From: a candidate division Hyd24-12 bacterium UBA5074
GTDB lineage: Bacteria > Fermentibacterota > Fermentibacteria > Fermentibacterales > Fermentibacteraceae
DNA: 30,821 bases
Direction: 5' to 3'
Assembly (NCBI GenBank): GCA_002414865.1
Contig: DIAQ01000104.1
Coordinates: forward strand, 1-30,821
The first letter of the stretch is position 1, and every line of letters starts with the position of its first letter. Below the pieces are notes generated by a model. The model did not search any database, was not told where the DNA came from, and saw only the letters and a program-made list of their open reading frames with translations. The position numbers and the translations under genes are program-made. Of this stretch, positions 1-7,362 are shown in pieces.

Positions 1-2
1 AG

Positions 3-284
3 CACTCTGCGATCGGATGGCTGATCGAAAGCATCTGCAGAGATTGCGGTATCACACCGGAAGCTCTCAAAGGCCGGTCGAGGAAGGGACAGATCAGCCT
101 TGCGCGCAAAGCCGTGACAGACGTTCTGCTTCGTTATGGAATTACAGAGGCGGATATAGGTCGTTTGCTGGGAATTGCCCGCAGCTCAGTCAGCAGTATT
201 GCGAACAATTGTCTGAATGGTGGCAATCTATTGGCAAATAAGTATATGGAAGTATTTTCTAACAAAATGAACTCTGACCCCTGA
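3..284 (+). CDS. Partial transposase-like protein, C-terminal DnaA-like helix-turn-helix domain (5' end outside window)
   Basis: The frame starting at base 3 is open from the window edge to a TGA at 282-284, so this is the last ~93 residues of a longer gene. The visible part reads GITPEALKGRSRKGQISLAR, then VLLRYGITEADIGRLLGIAR and SSVSSI. That is the layout of the DnaA domain IV-like helix-turn-helix found at the end of many REP-associated/IS200-type (Y1) transposases. The catalytic HUH part would lie to the left, off the window. The stretch is visibly richer in A and T than everything after it, which suggests acquired DNA. It converges on the lipoprotein gene ending at 295, only 10 bases away. 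A true DnaA C-terminus is less likely because the dnaA signature for binding DnaA boxes is poorly kept. An internal ATG at 17 opens a different frame that I reject. Confidence 0.55.
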   Translation, partial: HSAIGWLIESICRDCGITPEALKGRSRKGQISLARKAVTDVLLRYGITEADIGRLLGIARSSVSSIANNCLNGGNLLANKYMEVFSNKMNSDP

Positions 285-301
285 AGACTGCTGGTCAGGG
301 G
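278..301. terminator. Possible bidirectional terminator hairpin between convergent genes
   Basis: The bases CCCCTGA (278-284) are perfectly complementary to TCAGGGG (295-301), leaving a 10-base loop. The hairpin contains the stop codons of both converging genes. There is no clear T-run on either side, so rho-independent function is uncertain. Confidence 0.3.
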
Positions 302-1191
302 GCGGGGATCCAGAAGATGTCGTAGGCGAGGGAGCCGGAGACACGGTCGGAGCTGAAGGCTATCCAGTCGCCCACGGGGTTCCAGGCAGGGTAGACGTCG
401 GAGGCTTCGTCGTCGGTCAGCCGCTCGAATTCGTCGGAGTAGATCGTCCCCGCATAGATCTCGTAGTTGCCGGTCGAGTCGGACGAGAAGGCGATGCTCC
501 CGCCTTCGGGACCCCAGGTGGGGTGGATCTCCCGGGAAGGCCATGCCACCACCGCATGCGCGTCAGTGCCGTCGGGGCGGATCACCCAGATGTCGCTGTC
601 GCCTCCCACGCTGCGCTGGAACAACACCCAGTCGCCGTCAGGGGAGTACGAAGGCCTCGTGCAGTCCGCTCCCTCGTCGACGAACAGCTCGGTCGGCACG
701 AAGGAGCTCATGGCACCGTGCCAGAGGCCCCAGCTGCCGTCGGTCCTGGAAGCATAGACGACGCTGTCCGCGAGCGGGGACCACGAGGGCTGCATGTTTG
801 GAAGGCTGTCATACAGAAGCAGGTGGACTTCGTACAGGTTGCCCGGCATCCAGCGGAGTTCGCCGCTGCCGTCATCCCTGACGGCGGCAAATACGATCCG
901 GCCAGAGTCGGCGTGCCAGCAGCCCGTGGGGCCGACGAACTCGTTGTACTCGGTGAAAGTGCGGAGCGAGGGGTCGGCTATCCCGTCGAAACCGTAGATG
1001 CCGGGATTGCCGGAGTTGGCCGAGCAGAACAGGAGGATCTCGCCCAGAGGGGAGAAGGCGAGGGCGGTGTCGGGAAACGACGAGCCCACGTAGAACTGCG
1101 CTCCGTCAGGCCAGGGCTCGAACTCCACGGGATCGTCCCCGCACGAGATCAGGGGCAGCAGAGCCAGCAGGGACAGACGGGCGTTCTTCAT
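295..1191 (-). CDS. Lipoprotein with TolB/PD40-type beta-propeller repeats
   Basis: This 298-residue protein starts MKNARLSLLALLPLISC. A lipobox (LISC, Cys17) predicts signal peptidase II cleavage and lipid anchoring. From about residue 136 there are four blade-like repeats spaced roughly 44 residues apart. Each begins with P(S/T/A)(W/Y) and continues into GDWVLFQRS, GSIAFSSDS or GDWIAFSSD, followed by D/E-I-(W/Y/F). This is the WD40-like PD40 pattern found in TolB and in many envelope proteins of unknown role. Further, weaker blades probably occupy residues 40-130. The length suits a single six-bladed propeller. It starts 17 bases after the murA stop with a GGAGAA ribosome site, so it is probably the last gene of the exonuclease-murA operon. 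No enzyme motif is visible. A protein-binding or scaffold role in the envelope is inferred. Confidence 0.8.
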   Translation of the reverse strand: MKNARLSLLALLPLISCGDDPVEFEPWPDGAQFYVGSSFPDTALAFSPLGEILLFCSANSGNPGIYGFDGIADPSLRTFTEYNEFVGPTGCWHADSGRIVFAAVRDDGSGELRWMPGNLYEVHLLLYDSLPNMQPSWSPLADSVVYASRTDGSWGLWHGAMSSFVPTELFVDEGADCTRPSYSPDGDWVLFQRSVGGDSDIWVIRPDGTDAHAVVAWPSREIHPTWGPEGGSIAFSSDSTGNYEIYAGTIYSDEFERLTDDEASDVYPAWNPVGDWIAFSSDRVSGSLAYDIFWIPAP

Positions 1192-1208
1192 CGCTTCTCC
1201 GATGGGGA

Positions 1209-2516
1209 TCAGGCCTGACGGGGCGGTCCCGCCTCGATAATCGCACCGAGCCTGGACAGCCTCTCCACGAGGTTCTCATAGCCCCGCTCGATCTGGTGAA
1301 CGTTCCTTATGATGCTGGGCCCTTCCGCACAGAGGGCGGCCGTCAGGAGCGCCATCCCTGCCCTTATATCCGGGCTGGAGACGTCGGTTCCCCTGAGGGG
1401 CGTGGGGCCTGCCACGACCACGCGGTGGGGGTCGCACTGGATGATCGTGGCCCCCATGGCCACAAGCTTGTCCACGAAGAAGAGGCGGCTCTCGAACATC
1501 TTCTCGAAGATCAGGCTGGTCCCCGTGGACTGCGTCGCGACAACGACCGCAGTGCTCGTCAGATCGGGGGAGAAGCCCGGCCAGGGAGCATCGTAGATGG
1601 TCGGGATCGCTCCGCCGCGGTCGCACTGGACCTCGAGCCGCTGGCCGCCGGGTATGACCAGGTCTCCGTCCCGGAAGACTGTCTCCAGGCCGAACCTCCC
1701 GAGCCCGTTCATGGTCGGACTCACGATGGACTCCGGAACTCCCTCGATGATCAGCTCGCCACCGCAGCACGCCGCCAGGCCGATGAAGCTGCCGATCTCG
1801 ATGTGATCGGGAGCAGTCGAGTGGCTGCAGCCCCCTAGGAGGCCGCCGGTTCCGTGTATGACGAGACGATTGGTCCCGGCGCCTTCGAGGGAGGCGCCCA
1901 TGCCGCCCAGCATGAGGGTGAGATCCTGCACGTTGGGCTCGCATGCCGCGTTGTAGAGGACTGTATCCCCCGTGGCGATCGAAGCCGCCATGAGGGCGTT
2001 TTCCGTCGCCGTCACAGAGGGCTCGTCGAGCAGGATCTCCGCGCCTCTCAGGCCTGACGACGTGAACCTGTAGCAGTCGCCGTCGGCTGCGACCTCGGCT
2101 CCCATCGCCTCCAGCGAGAGGAAGTGCGTATCCAGCCTGCGCCTGCCGATCACGTCGCCGCCGGGCGGAGGCATCCTGAGCCTCCCGAAGCGAGCCAGCA
2201 GGGGGCCCGCAAGCAGGATCGAGGCCCGGATGGAGCGGCAGAGCGGGATGTCCAGACGCCCGGGATCGATGTCCGAGGCGTCTATCCCGGCGCCTCCTTC
2301 GAAACGCGTGACGCGCGCGCCAAGGCTCTCGAGGATGCCCAGCATGGTCTCCACGTCGCGGATGGCCGGGAGATTGCGCACCACGACAGGCCTGTCGGAG
2401 AGGATGGAGGCGGCCAGCTCGGGGAGAGCCGCGTTCTTGCTGCCGGAGGGCTTCAGCCTTCCGGCGAGGGGAACCCCGCCTTCGACCCTGTAGGAATCTG
2501 CCGGTATCGCGCTCAT
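1209..2516 (-). CDS. murA: UDP-N-acetylglucosamine 1-carboxyvinyltransferase (MurA), Asp-type active site
   Basis: This cytoplasmic enzyme moves the enolpyruvyl group of phosphoenolpyruvate to UDP-GlcNAc, the first committed step of peptidoglycan synthesis. The 435-residue protein starts at ATG 2514-2516. A longer in-frame opening to 2732 only covers the exonuclease gene. The substrate-binding SGSKNAALPE (about residues 24-33) and the IRAS segment (96-99) are present. So is the C-terminal DIRAGMALLTAALCAEG. The mobile active-site loop reads PPPGGDVIGRRRLD, so residue 121 is Asp where most bacteria have the catalytic Cys (Cys115 in E. coli). The same Cys-to-Asp change is known in Mycobacterium, Chlamydia and Borrelia MurA, where it gives fosfomycin insensitivity. 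Its start overlaps the exonuclease stop by 4 bases (ATGA), which indicates translational coupling. Confidence 0.95.
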   Translation of the reverse strand: MSAIPADSYRVEGGVPLAGRLKPSGSKNAALPELAASILSDRPVVVRNLPAIRDVETMLGILESLGARVTRFEGGAGIDASDIDPGRLDIPLCRSIRASILLAGPLLARFGRLRMPPPGGDVIGRRRLDTHFLSLEAMGAEVAADGDCYRFTSSGLRGAEILLDEPSVTATENALMAASIATGDTVLYNAACEPNVQDLTLMLGGMGASLEGAGTNRLVIHGTGGLLGGCSHSTAPDHIEIGSFIGLAACCGGELIIEGVPESIVSPTMNGLGRFGLETVFRDGDLVIPGGQRLEVQCDRGGAIPTIYDAPWPGFSPDLTSTAVVVATQSTGTSLIFEKMFESRLFFVDKLVAMGATIIQCDPHRVVVAGPTPLRGTDVSSPDIRAGMALLTAALCAEGPSIIRNVHQIERGYENLVERLSRLGAIIEAGPPRQA

Positions 2517-3325
2517 CTCTCCTGATCCTGCGATCCCAGCTTCCTGAGAATCGTGTGAAAGAGGTCGGGATAATCGGCAGGCACCCACTTCTGCTGAAGG
2601 AGCCACCTGACGTAGTCGGCGTCCTGGGCCACGATGTCCTCCACGAGGCTGCCCCTGTACTTTCCGAAGGTGAAGGTCGTCACATCGAGGGGGGAGCGGG
2701 CGTACTCGAGCAGCTCCTCCCAGGTGGCGCATTCGACTGCCTTCGACGCCACGACGAACTCCACGAGCTCCCTGACGAGATGAGCGTCGAAGAGCGCTCG
2801 GTGTGCATCTCCGCCTATGTCGTCCCCCAGGCCGAACCTGTAGCGGAGCGCCTGGAGCGCGTGGGAGGGGAGGTCGGGCCAGGCATGCCTGGCGAGCCGC
2901 AGGCTGTCCAGGACCCTCGCATCCTTGAGGTGACCGAAACTCCTGGGCATCGTCCGCTTGAGGATGGGGATATCGAAGGGGGAGTTGTGTGCGCAGATCA
3001 CGTCGGCAGCGTCGACGAGGGGCTTCAGGGCGGCCTCGAGCTGCTTCGCAGCCGGGGCCCCCGACACCATCGAGTTGGTTATGTGATGCACGGCAGAGGC
3101 CTCGGGGGGTATGAGATCGGTCGGCCTGACCAGCGAGGAGAATTCCTGCACCTGGGAGCCTCCAGCCTGCAGGCCCGCGTAGCCCGTCAGCACCGCCCCC
3201 ACCTCGCAGAGATCGGCAGTCGAGGGGTCGGCTCCTGTGGTCTCCGTGTCCAGGTACAGAACTCTGATCGCCGGCGACAGCTTCTGGCCCTCATCGGCGG
3301 AGAAGAGGTCCGGGTATCCCTTCAT
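2513..3325 (-). CDS. DEDDh 3'-5' exonuclease (DnaQ/ExoX-like)
   Basis: This 270-residue protein resembles the epsilon-subunit/exodeoxyribonuclease X family. The three exonuclease motifs are visible: Exo I YLDTETTG (DxE at residues 26-28), Exo II CAHNSPFDIPIL (Asp118) and Exo III DAHRALFDAHLV (His175, Asp180), making it DEDDh type. After the nuclease domain comes FTFGKYRGSLVEDI and DADYVRWLLQ (about 218-245). This is the small C-terminal module (DUF3820-like) seen in ExoX-like nucleases, which supports a repair or editing nuclease over the polymerase III subunit itself. It is the first gene of the minus-strand group with murA and a lipoprotein, and overlaps murA by 4 bases. The link to peptidoglycan synthesis looks like shared transcription only. 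Confidence 0.85.
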   Translation of the reverse strand: MKGYPDLFSADEGQKLSPAIRVLYLDTETTGADPSTADLCEVGAVLTGYAGLQAGGSQVQEFSSLVRPTDLIPPEASAVHHITNSMVSGAPAAKQLEAALKPLVDAADVICAHNSPFDIPILKRTMPRSFGHLKDARVLDSLRLARHAWPDLPSHALQALRYRFGLGDDIGGDAHRALFDAHLVRELVEFVVASKAVECATWEELLEYARSPLDVTTFTFGKYRGSLVEDIVAQDADYVRWLLQQKWVPADYPDLFHTILRKLGSQDQER

Positions 3326-3354
3326 GCGAGTATTCTAAGCGTGCCCTGACGTCT

Positions 3355-3383
3355 TTGACAAACACTCTCATCCTTGATAAGCT
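3355..3383 (+). promoter_or_regulatory. Candidate sigma-70-type promoter for the 3422 lipoprotein gene
   Basis: A perfect TTGACA (3355-3360) is followed after 17 bases by TAAGCT (3378-3383), which keeps the first, second and last bases of the -10 consensus. The site lies in the 96-base divergent gap, about 40 bases ahead of the start codon, and is more A/T rich than its surroundings. The -10 match is only moderate. Confidence 0.5.
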
Positions 3384-3421
3384 ACTGCCGTTCGTCCTTA
3401 CGGACATACAGGAGGGGTTCT

Positions 3422-5101
3422 ATGAAGAAACTGCTCGCCGTTTTCGCACTCAGCCTCCTTGCCGTGGCCTGCGGCAGGAAGGAGGCAGCCGCCCCGCTCG
3501 ACGTGCTGCCTGATTCCGCGATGATGACCATGGCCATCTCCGATCCCGCCGCCATGATCACCAACCTCGACAAGTACATCGAGACGGGGGTGCCCGCCGC
3601 CGGGCAGGGCCTGGTGACCAATCTCATCCTCAACCGTGCAGGCGCGGAGAACCTCGATTCCCTGGCGGCATGGCTCGGTCTCGATCTGCACGGGACCGTC
3701 GTGCTCTACGCCACCTCGATGAACCCCCAGGCCATCGGGGCAGCCGCTTCCGCACCCGATCCCGAGGCCTTCTGGACCAGGACCACCGAGTGGGGCATGG
3801 AGTGGACGGATGCCGAGCCCATCGGTGACGCCGTGGTGAAGACGGCTGTGGCGGGCCAGGGCATGACCCTGAGCGCTGCCGCATACCGCGGGCTCATACT
3901 GGTCGCGGGAGCCCGCACCGAGCTCTCTGCGATGATCGACCGCGTCGAGGGCAGGGTCCCTCACGGCACAGTCGCCCTGGAGCCGGGGACCTTCTGGATG
4001 AACATGGATGTCAAGGTGTTCGGCCCCATGGTGGCCTCCCAGATCGCCATGTATCGTCCGGAGATCATGTCGGGCATCGAAGCGGGCGGAACCACACCGG
4101 CAGTAGCCGGCCCCGTGATGGACCTCTATTTCGACGCCTTCGATCTCCTCCTCAGGGAAACCGATACGATGCAGTTCTCGATCACCTTCGGGCCCGAGGA
4201 CGTGAAGTCCGCCTATGACATCAAATTCATCGCCGGCTCGAGCCTCGACGGCGCGATCAATCCGGTCGAGGCGACCGATCTGACGGCACTCCTCCCTCCC
4301 GCCGGCGTGATGTCCGGTCGCATGTCCATCCCCCCCGAGCTCACCACGGCCGCCATGACCGCGATGCTCTCGGCTCTCTCGATCGAATCCGACCCGGCGA
4401 TGATCGCGTACACGGCGGCCCTGTCCAGGAACACCGCCATGGCCTGGTACAACGACGATCCGGCCAACCCCATGCATATCGTCGCCGCATACGAGCTGCC
4501 GGAGGGAACCGGCATGGCTGACGTGGGCACCTGGATCCAGGCCTCGCTCGACATGGCTTCCGGCATGATCGGCGAGATGCCCGGCATGGCGTTCACCGCT
4601 CCGGTGGACTCCGTTGTGGGCGGCGTCACCTACACCTACTACTCCACCATCATCGACACAGCGGCCATGGAGCAGGCGGCACAGACCGACTCGCAGCCGA
4701 TGCCCACCATCCAGTTCAGCGTATGGCTGGCGGAAAAGGACGGCAGGCTCCTGCTCGAGATGGCCCCGACCCCGGTGCTCCTGCCAGGCATACTGACCGG
4801 CACGGCCTCCTCCGAGGCCAACGAGGCTTCGACCTACGTCGCCTCGATGGGGCTCGACAAGGAGTTCGTCTTCGCGATGGACATCGCCGCCTACATGACG
4901 GGCATCATGTCCTGGGCCGCCGTGATGGGCGACTCCGGAGCCGACCTCTCGGCTCTCGCATCCTCTGAGCCCGTGTGGGTCTACACTGTGTCCGACATCA
5001 CTGACGCAGGCCTGTCGAGCACCTGCTCCTTCTCGGGAACCGAGGCGGCAGGCTACATCGGCACGATGATCTCGGCGATGGGGGCTTCCGGCGGCTTCTG
5101 A
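3422..5101 (+). CDS. Methionine- and alanine-rich lipoprotein of unknown function
   Basis: ATG 3422 is chosen because GGAGGGG sits just upstream and the protein then opens with a classic lipoprotein signal, MKKLLAVFALSLLAVAC (Cys17). An in-frame start at 3374 would spoil that signal. The mature part, about 540 residues, has no catalytic motif I recognise. Its opening (VLPDSAMMTMAISDPAAMI) and repeated alternating hydrophobic stretches recall the DUF3352-type bacterial proteins with a 'lp.da' start, but only weakly. Methionine, alanine, threonine and glycine are unusually abundant, and there are very few cysteines after the lipobox. The gene stands alone between a divergent promoter region and a strong hairpin, so it is probably monocistronic. 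An extracytoplasmic role is inferred from the lipid anchor. Confidence 0.8.
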   Translation: MKKLLAVFALSLLAVACGRKEAAAPLDVLPDSAMMTMAISDPAAMITNLDKYIETGVPAAGQGLVTNLILNRAGAENLDSLAAWLGLDLHGTVVLYATSMNPQAIGAAASAPDPEAFWTRTTEWGMEWTDAEPIGDAVVKTAVAGQGMTLSAAAYRGLILVAGARTELSAMIDRVEGRVPHGTVALEPGTFWMNMDVKVFGPMVASQIAMYRPEIMSGIEAGGTTPAVAGPVMDLYFDAFDLLLRETDTMQFSITFGPEDVKSAYDIKFIAGSSLDGAINPVEATDLTALLPPAGVMSGRMSIPPELTTAAMTAMLSALSIESDPAMIAYTAALSRNTAMAWYNDDPANPMHIVAAYELPEGTGMADVGTWIQASLDMASGMIGEMPGMAFTAPVDSVVGGVTYTYYSTIIDTAAMEQAAQTDSQPMPTIQFSVWLAEKDGRLLLEMAPTPVLLPGILTGTASSEANEASTYVASMGLDKEFVFAMDIAAYMTGIMSWAAVMGDSGADLSALASSEPVWVYTVSDITDAGLSSTCSFSGTEAAGYIGTMISAMGASGGF

Positions 5102-5120
5102 CCAGGCGGGATAACGAAAG

Positions 5121-5149
5121 AGGACGGCGGGCTTCGCGCCCGCCGTCCT
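5121..5149. terminator. Strong GC hairpin between convergent genes
   Basis: A perfect 12-base-pair stem, AGGACGGCGGGC (5121-5132) with GCCCGCCGTCCT (5138-5149), encloses a 5-base loop TTCGC. It lies between the lipoprotein stop at 5101 and the pth stop at 5199, so it can serve transcripts from both sides. Neither flank carries a long T-run. Confidence 0.7.
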
Positions 5150-5198
5150 GCATTCGGCCCAGTTCCATGGATGAGGGGGGAGAGCTCCTCCGGAAGCG

Positions 5199-5756
5199 TT
5201 ACCTGTTGTAGATCTCCTGGGCGGCTGCGATGCCCTCTTCGAAGGCCCTGCATACGCAGTCCGCGGCCCGGTGGGCCATCAGGGAAGCCTCCTCCTCCTG
5301 ATCTCCCGGGACTCTCGAGAGGACGAAGTCGGCCAGGTCTCCCGAGTCCGGTCCGGGGCCGACGCCCAGCCTGAGCCGCGCGAACGCATCGGTTCCGAGA
5401 CAGGCGATGATGCTCCCGAGTCCCTTGTGCCCGCCCGCGGAGCCGCCCTCACGCAGGCGGAGCCTGCCCAGGGGGAGGTTCACGTCGTCGCAGACAACGA
5501 GGATGTCCCCGGGACCGAGGTCGCGGATGCGCAGAAGAACAGACGCTGCGCGCCCGCTCTCGTTCATGAAGGTCATCGGCCGGGCCACCTCCAGCCCGGA
5601 GGGCAGGACGGCGGCCGAGAAGAGGCCTGCGTTCACAAGAGAGACGCCGGCTTCACGGGCGAGCACATCGGCCACCCAGAAGCCGGCGTTATGCCAGGTG
5701 AGAGAGTACTTCCCGCCGGGATTGCCAAGGCAGAGGGCCAGGCGGGGACCAGTCAC
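5199..5756 (-). CDS. pth: Peptidyl-tRNA hydrolase
   Basis: Pth frees tRNA from peptidyl-tRNA that has dropped off the ribosome. The 185-residue protein has the family landmarks: LCLGNPGGKYSLTWHNAGF near the N-terminus with the catalytic His, then PMTFMNESGRA with the substrate-contacting Asn. Next come VVCDDVNLPLGRLRLREGGS and AGGHKGLGSI with the catalytic Asp and the glycine-rich loop. Length is normal for the family. It starts 2 bases after the rplY stop. The rplY-pth pairing is a widespread arrangement, and both products act on translation. A strong hairpin follows at 5121-5149. Confidence 0.96.
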   Translation of the reverse strand: MTGPRLALCLGNPGGKYSLTWHNAGFWVADVLAREAGVSLVNAGLFSAAVLPSGLEVARPMTFMNESGRAASVLLRIRDLGPGDILVVCDDVNLPLGRLRLREGGSAGGHKGLGSIIACLGTDAFARLRLGVGPGPDSGDLADFVLSRVPGDQEEEASLMAHRAADCVCRAFEEGIAAAQEIYNR

Positions 5757-5758
5757 AC

Positions 5759-6394
5759 CTACTCCTTCTTCTCCTCTTCCTTGTCCTCGGCAACCTCGGC
5801 ACCTTCGCCCTCGACGCCCTCCGCGCCCTCTTCGGCGACAGGGGTCTTCTCGACCGTGGGTGCGACGACATGGACAACCGGCGCCTCGCCGGGCATGTCG
5901 GAGATCACGCCGTCAGGCAGCACGAGGTCGCTGACGTGGAAGGCGTCGCCGATTCCCAGCTCGGTGATGTCGACCATGATGACCGAGGGGATGTCGGAGG
6001 CCTTGACCCTGATGGGCAGGTCATGCTGGATGTGGTCGAGCACACCGCCGAACAGCGCGCCCTTGGGAGTGCCGGTGAGCCTGATGGGCACCCTCACGGA
6101 GACGATCTGATCGAGTTCGACCCTGTAGAAGTCGATGTGGGTGGGTCTGCCCGAGAGGACATCCCACTGGACCTCCTTGATGAGCACCGAGACCGGCGCG
6201 CCGAGGCCGCTCAGCGTGATGACGCCGGGGGAGGAGTGCCCGATGTTCCTCATGAAGTCGTACTCGGAAACGGCAAGGACATCCTCGCCGCCGCGTCCGT
6301 AGATGACAGCCGGGACGTAGCCGGCCCGCCTCATGCGCCTGCACTCGGCCGATCCGGTGGATGACCTCTTCGACACGGTGATCTGCTGGGGCAT
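5759..6394 (-). CDS. rplY: 50S ribosomal protein L25, long Ctc form
   Basis: L25 binds 5S rRNA in the large ribosomal subunit. The start at ATG 6392-6394 follows an AGGAAAGG ribosome site; an upstream in-frame opening runs through the tRNA gene and is rejected. The 211-residue product has an N-terminal L25 domain (SAECRRMRRAGYVPAVIYG, then HIDFYRVELD) and the C-terminal beta domain of the general stress protein Ctc type (VRVPIRLTGTPKGA and following). It ends in an acidic, Glu-rich tail from about residue 185. It lies 35 bases downstream of tRNA-Gln on the same strand and 2 bases upstream of pth. Confidence 0.95.
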   Translation of the reverse strand: MPQQITVSKRSSTGSAECRRMRRAGYVPAVIYGRGGEDVLAVSEYDFMRNIGHSSPGVITLSGLGAPVSVLIKEVQWDVLSGRPTHIDFYRVELDQIVSVRVPIRLTGTPKGALFGGVLDHIQHDLPIRVKASDIPSVIMVDITELGIGDAFHVSDLVLPDGVISDMPGEAPVVHVVAPTVEKTPVAEEGAEGVEGEGAEVAEDKEEEKKE

Positions 6395-6429
6395 TACTAT
6401 ATCCTTTCCTCGGTTGTTTTCCCTGTAAG

Positions 6430-6505
6430 TGGCTGGGGCGGGAGGATTCGAACCTCCATCTACAGGATCCAAAGTCCTGAGTCTTACCAGTTGGACGACG
6501 CCCCA
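6430..6505 (-). tRNA. tRNA-Gln (anticodon TTG), CCA encoded
   Basis: On the minus strand the acceptor arm TGGGGCG pairs with CGCCCCA, followed by the discriminator G and an encoded CCA. The D arm is GTC/GAC around AACTGGTAA. The anticodon stem is CAGGA/TCCTG with loop CTTTGGA, so the anticodon is TTG (Gln). The T arm is GGAGG-TTCGAAT-CCTCC. The 5' 22 bases lie inside the ispE reading frame on the same strand, and rplY follows 35 bases after the CCA. Confidence 0.96.
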
Positions 6506-7362
6506 GTGGCGTCGGACGACCTGCATACCACCGGGGCGAAGCTCCTGGGGACGCTGATGCAGAATGCCTCAGCCTCCGCAGCGGTTCTGAACAGCCCGTA
6601 GAAGGTCGGACCGGAGCCTGAGAGGCCCCAGGCGGGACAGACCCGCTCGAGCCGCCGGGCGATTTCGGAAACCGCAGGATGCCTCTCCAGCAGAAGGGGC
6701 AGGAAGTCGTTGCAAAGGCTTACGGGGAAAGGTCTACCCTCATGCCATGCAAGTTCCGGTGGGCGATCATCACGGTAGGGAGCGCTCCTTGTCAAGGAGG
6801 GGTGCTTCTCATCCCAGGATGCATAGGCTTCCGGGGTCGAAACCGGGATGCCCGGGTTGAGAAGGACCGCCCAGAAGCTCCCGGGCTGGATGGGACGGAC
6901 CGCTTCGCCTCTTCCGGTGACCACCGCCGCCCCCCCTCCGAGGAGGAAGGGGACGTCGCTCCCCAGACCCGACGCAAGTACATCGAGCCCGGGATCGGCC
7001 TCCGTCATCCGCGAAAGCAGCCTCAGCACGCATGCGGCGTCGCTGCTTCCCCCCCCCAGGCCTCCCGCGACGGGAATCCGCTTCGAAAGCTCGATGTGCA
7101 CTGACATGTCCAGGCCCGATGCCTCCAGGAATCTCTCAGCCGCCCGGAAGGCGAGGTTGCCGGGCCCCGCGGGGATGGACGGGTCGTCGCAGGCCAGGGT
7201 GACCCTGCCCGGAACGTCCCCGAGCTCGATCCTGATCTCGTCGCACAGCGAGACGGTGTGGAAGATGCTGCAGATCTCGTGGAATCCGTCCTCCCTGCGG
7301 GAGAGGATCCTGAGGCCGAGGTTTATCTTGGCGCAGGCCCTCCCCGCGGCGGACGACTTCAT
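6484..7362 (-). CDS. ispE: 4-diphosphocytidyl-2-C-methyl-D-erythritol kinase
   Basis: IspE phosphorylates CDP-methylerythritol in the non-mevalonate (MEP) route to isoprenoid precursors. The 292-residue protein is a GHMP kinase. It has ACAKINLGLRIL near residue 9, the ATP loop PVAGGLGGGSSDAA near residue 100, SDVPFLLGGGAA, and the C-terminal GLSGSGPTFYGLF. ATG 7362 overlaps the stop of the upstream prenyltransferase gene by 4 bases. The reading frame does not stop until 6484, inside the tRNA-Gln gene, so the last seven codons and stop (GASSNW region) are made of tRNA sequence. The family usually ends near residue 280-290, so the tail probably carries no function. Confidence 0.95.
   Translation of the reverse strand: MKSSAAGRACAKINLGLRILSRREDGFHEICSIFHTVSLCDEIRIELGDVPGRVTLACDDPSIPAGPGNLAFRAAERFLEASGLDMSVHIELSKRIPVAGGLGGGSSDAACVLRLLSRMTEADPGLDVLASGLGSDVPFLLGGGAAVVTGRGEAVRPIQPGSFWAVLLNPGIPVSTPEAYASWDEKHPSLTRSAPYRDDRPPELAWHEGRPFPVSLCNDFLPLLLERHPAVSEIARRLERVCPAWGLSGSGPTFYGLFRTAAEAEAFCISVPRSFAPVVCRSSDATGASSNW

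Noticed and set aside
17..241. 74-codon frame starting with ATG at 17
   Set aside because: It is out of frame with the DnaA-like domain and its translation looks random.
2517..2732. N-terminal extension of MurA
   Set aside because: It lies entirely inside the exonuclease gene in another frame. MurA similarity starts at the ATG at 2516.
5133..5137. Idea that the 5121-5149 inverted repeat is a mobile-element end or REP site
   Set aside because: It is a single perfect hairpin placed between two convergent stop codons, which a terminator explains. No second copy was noticed in the window.
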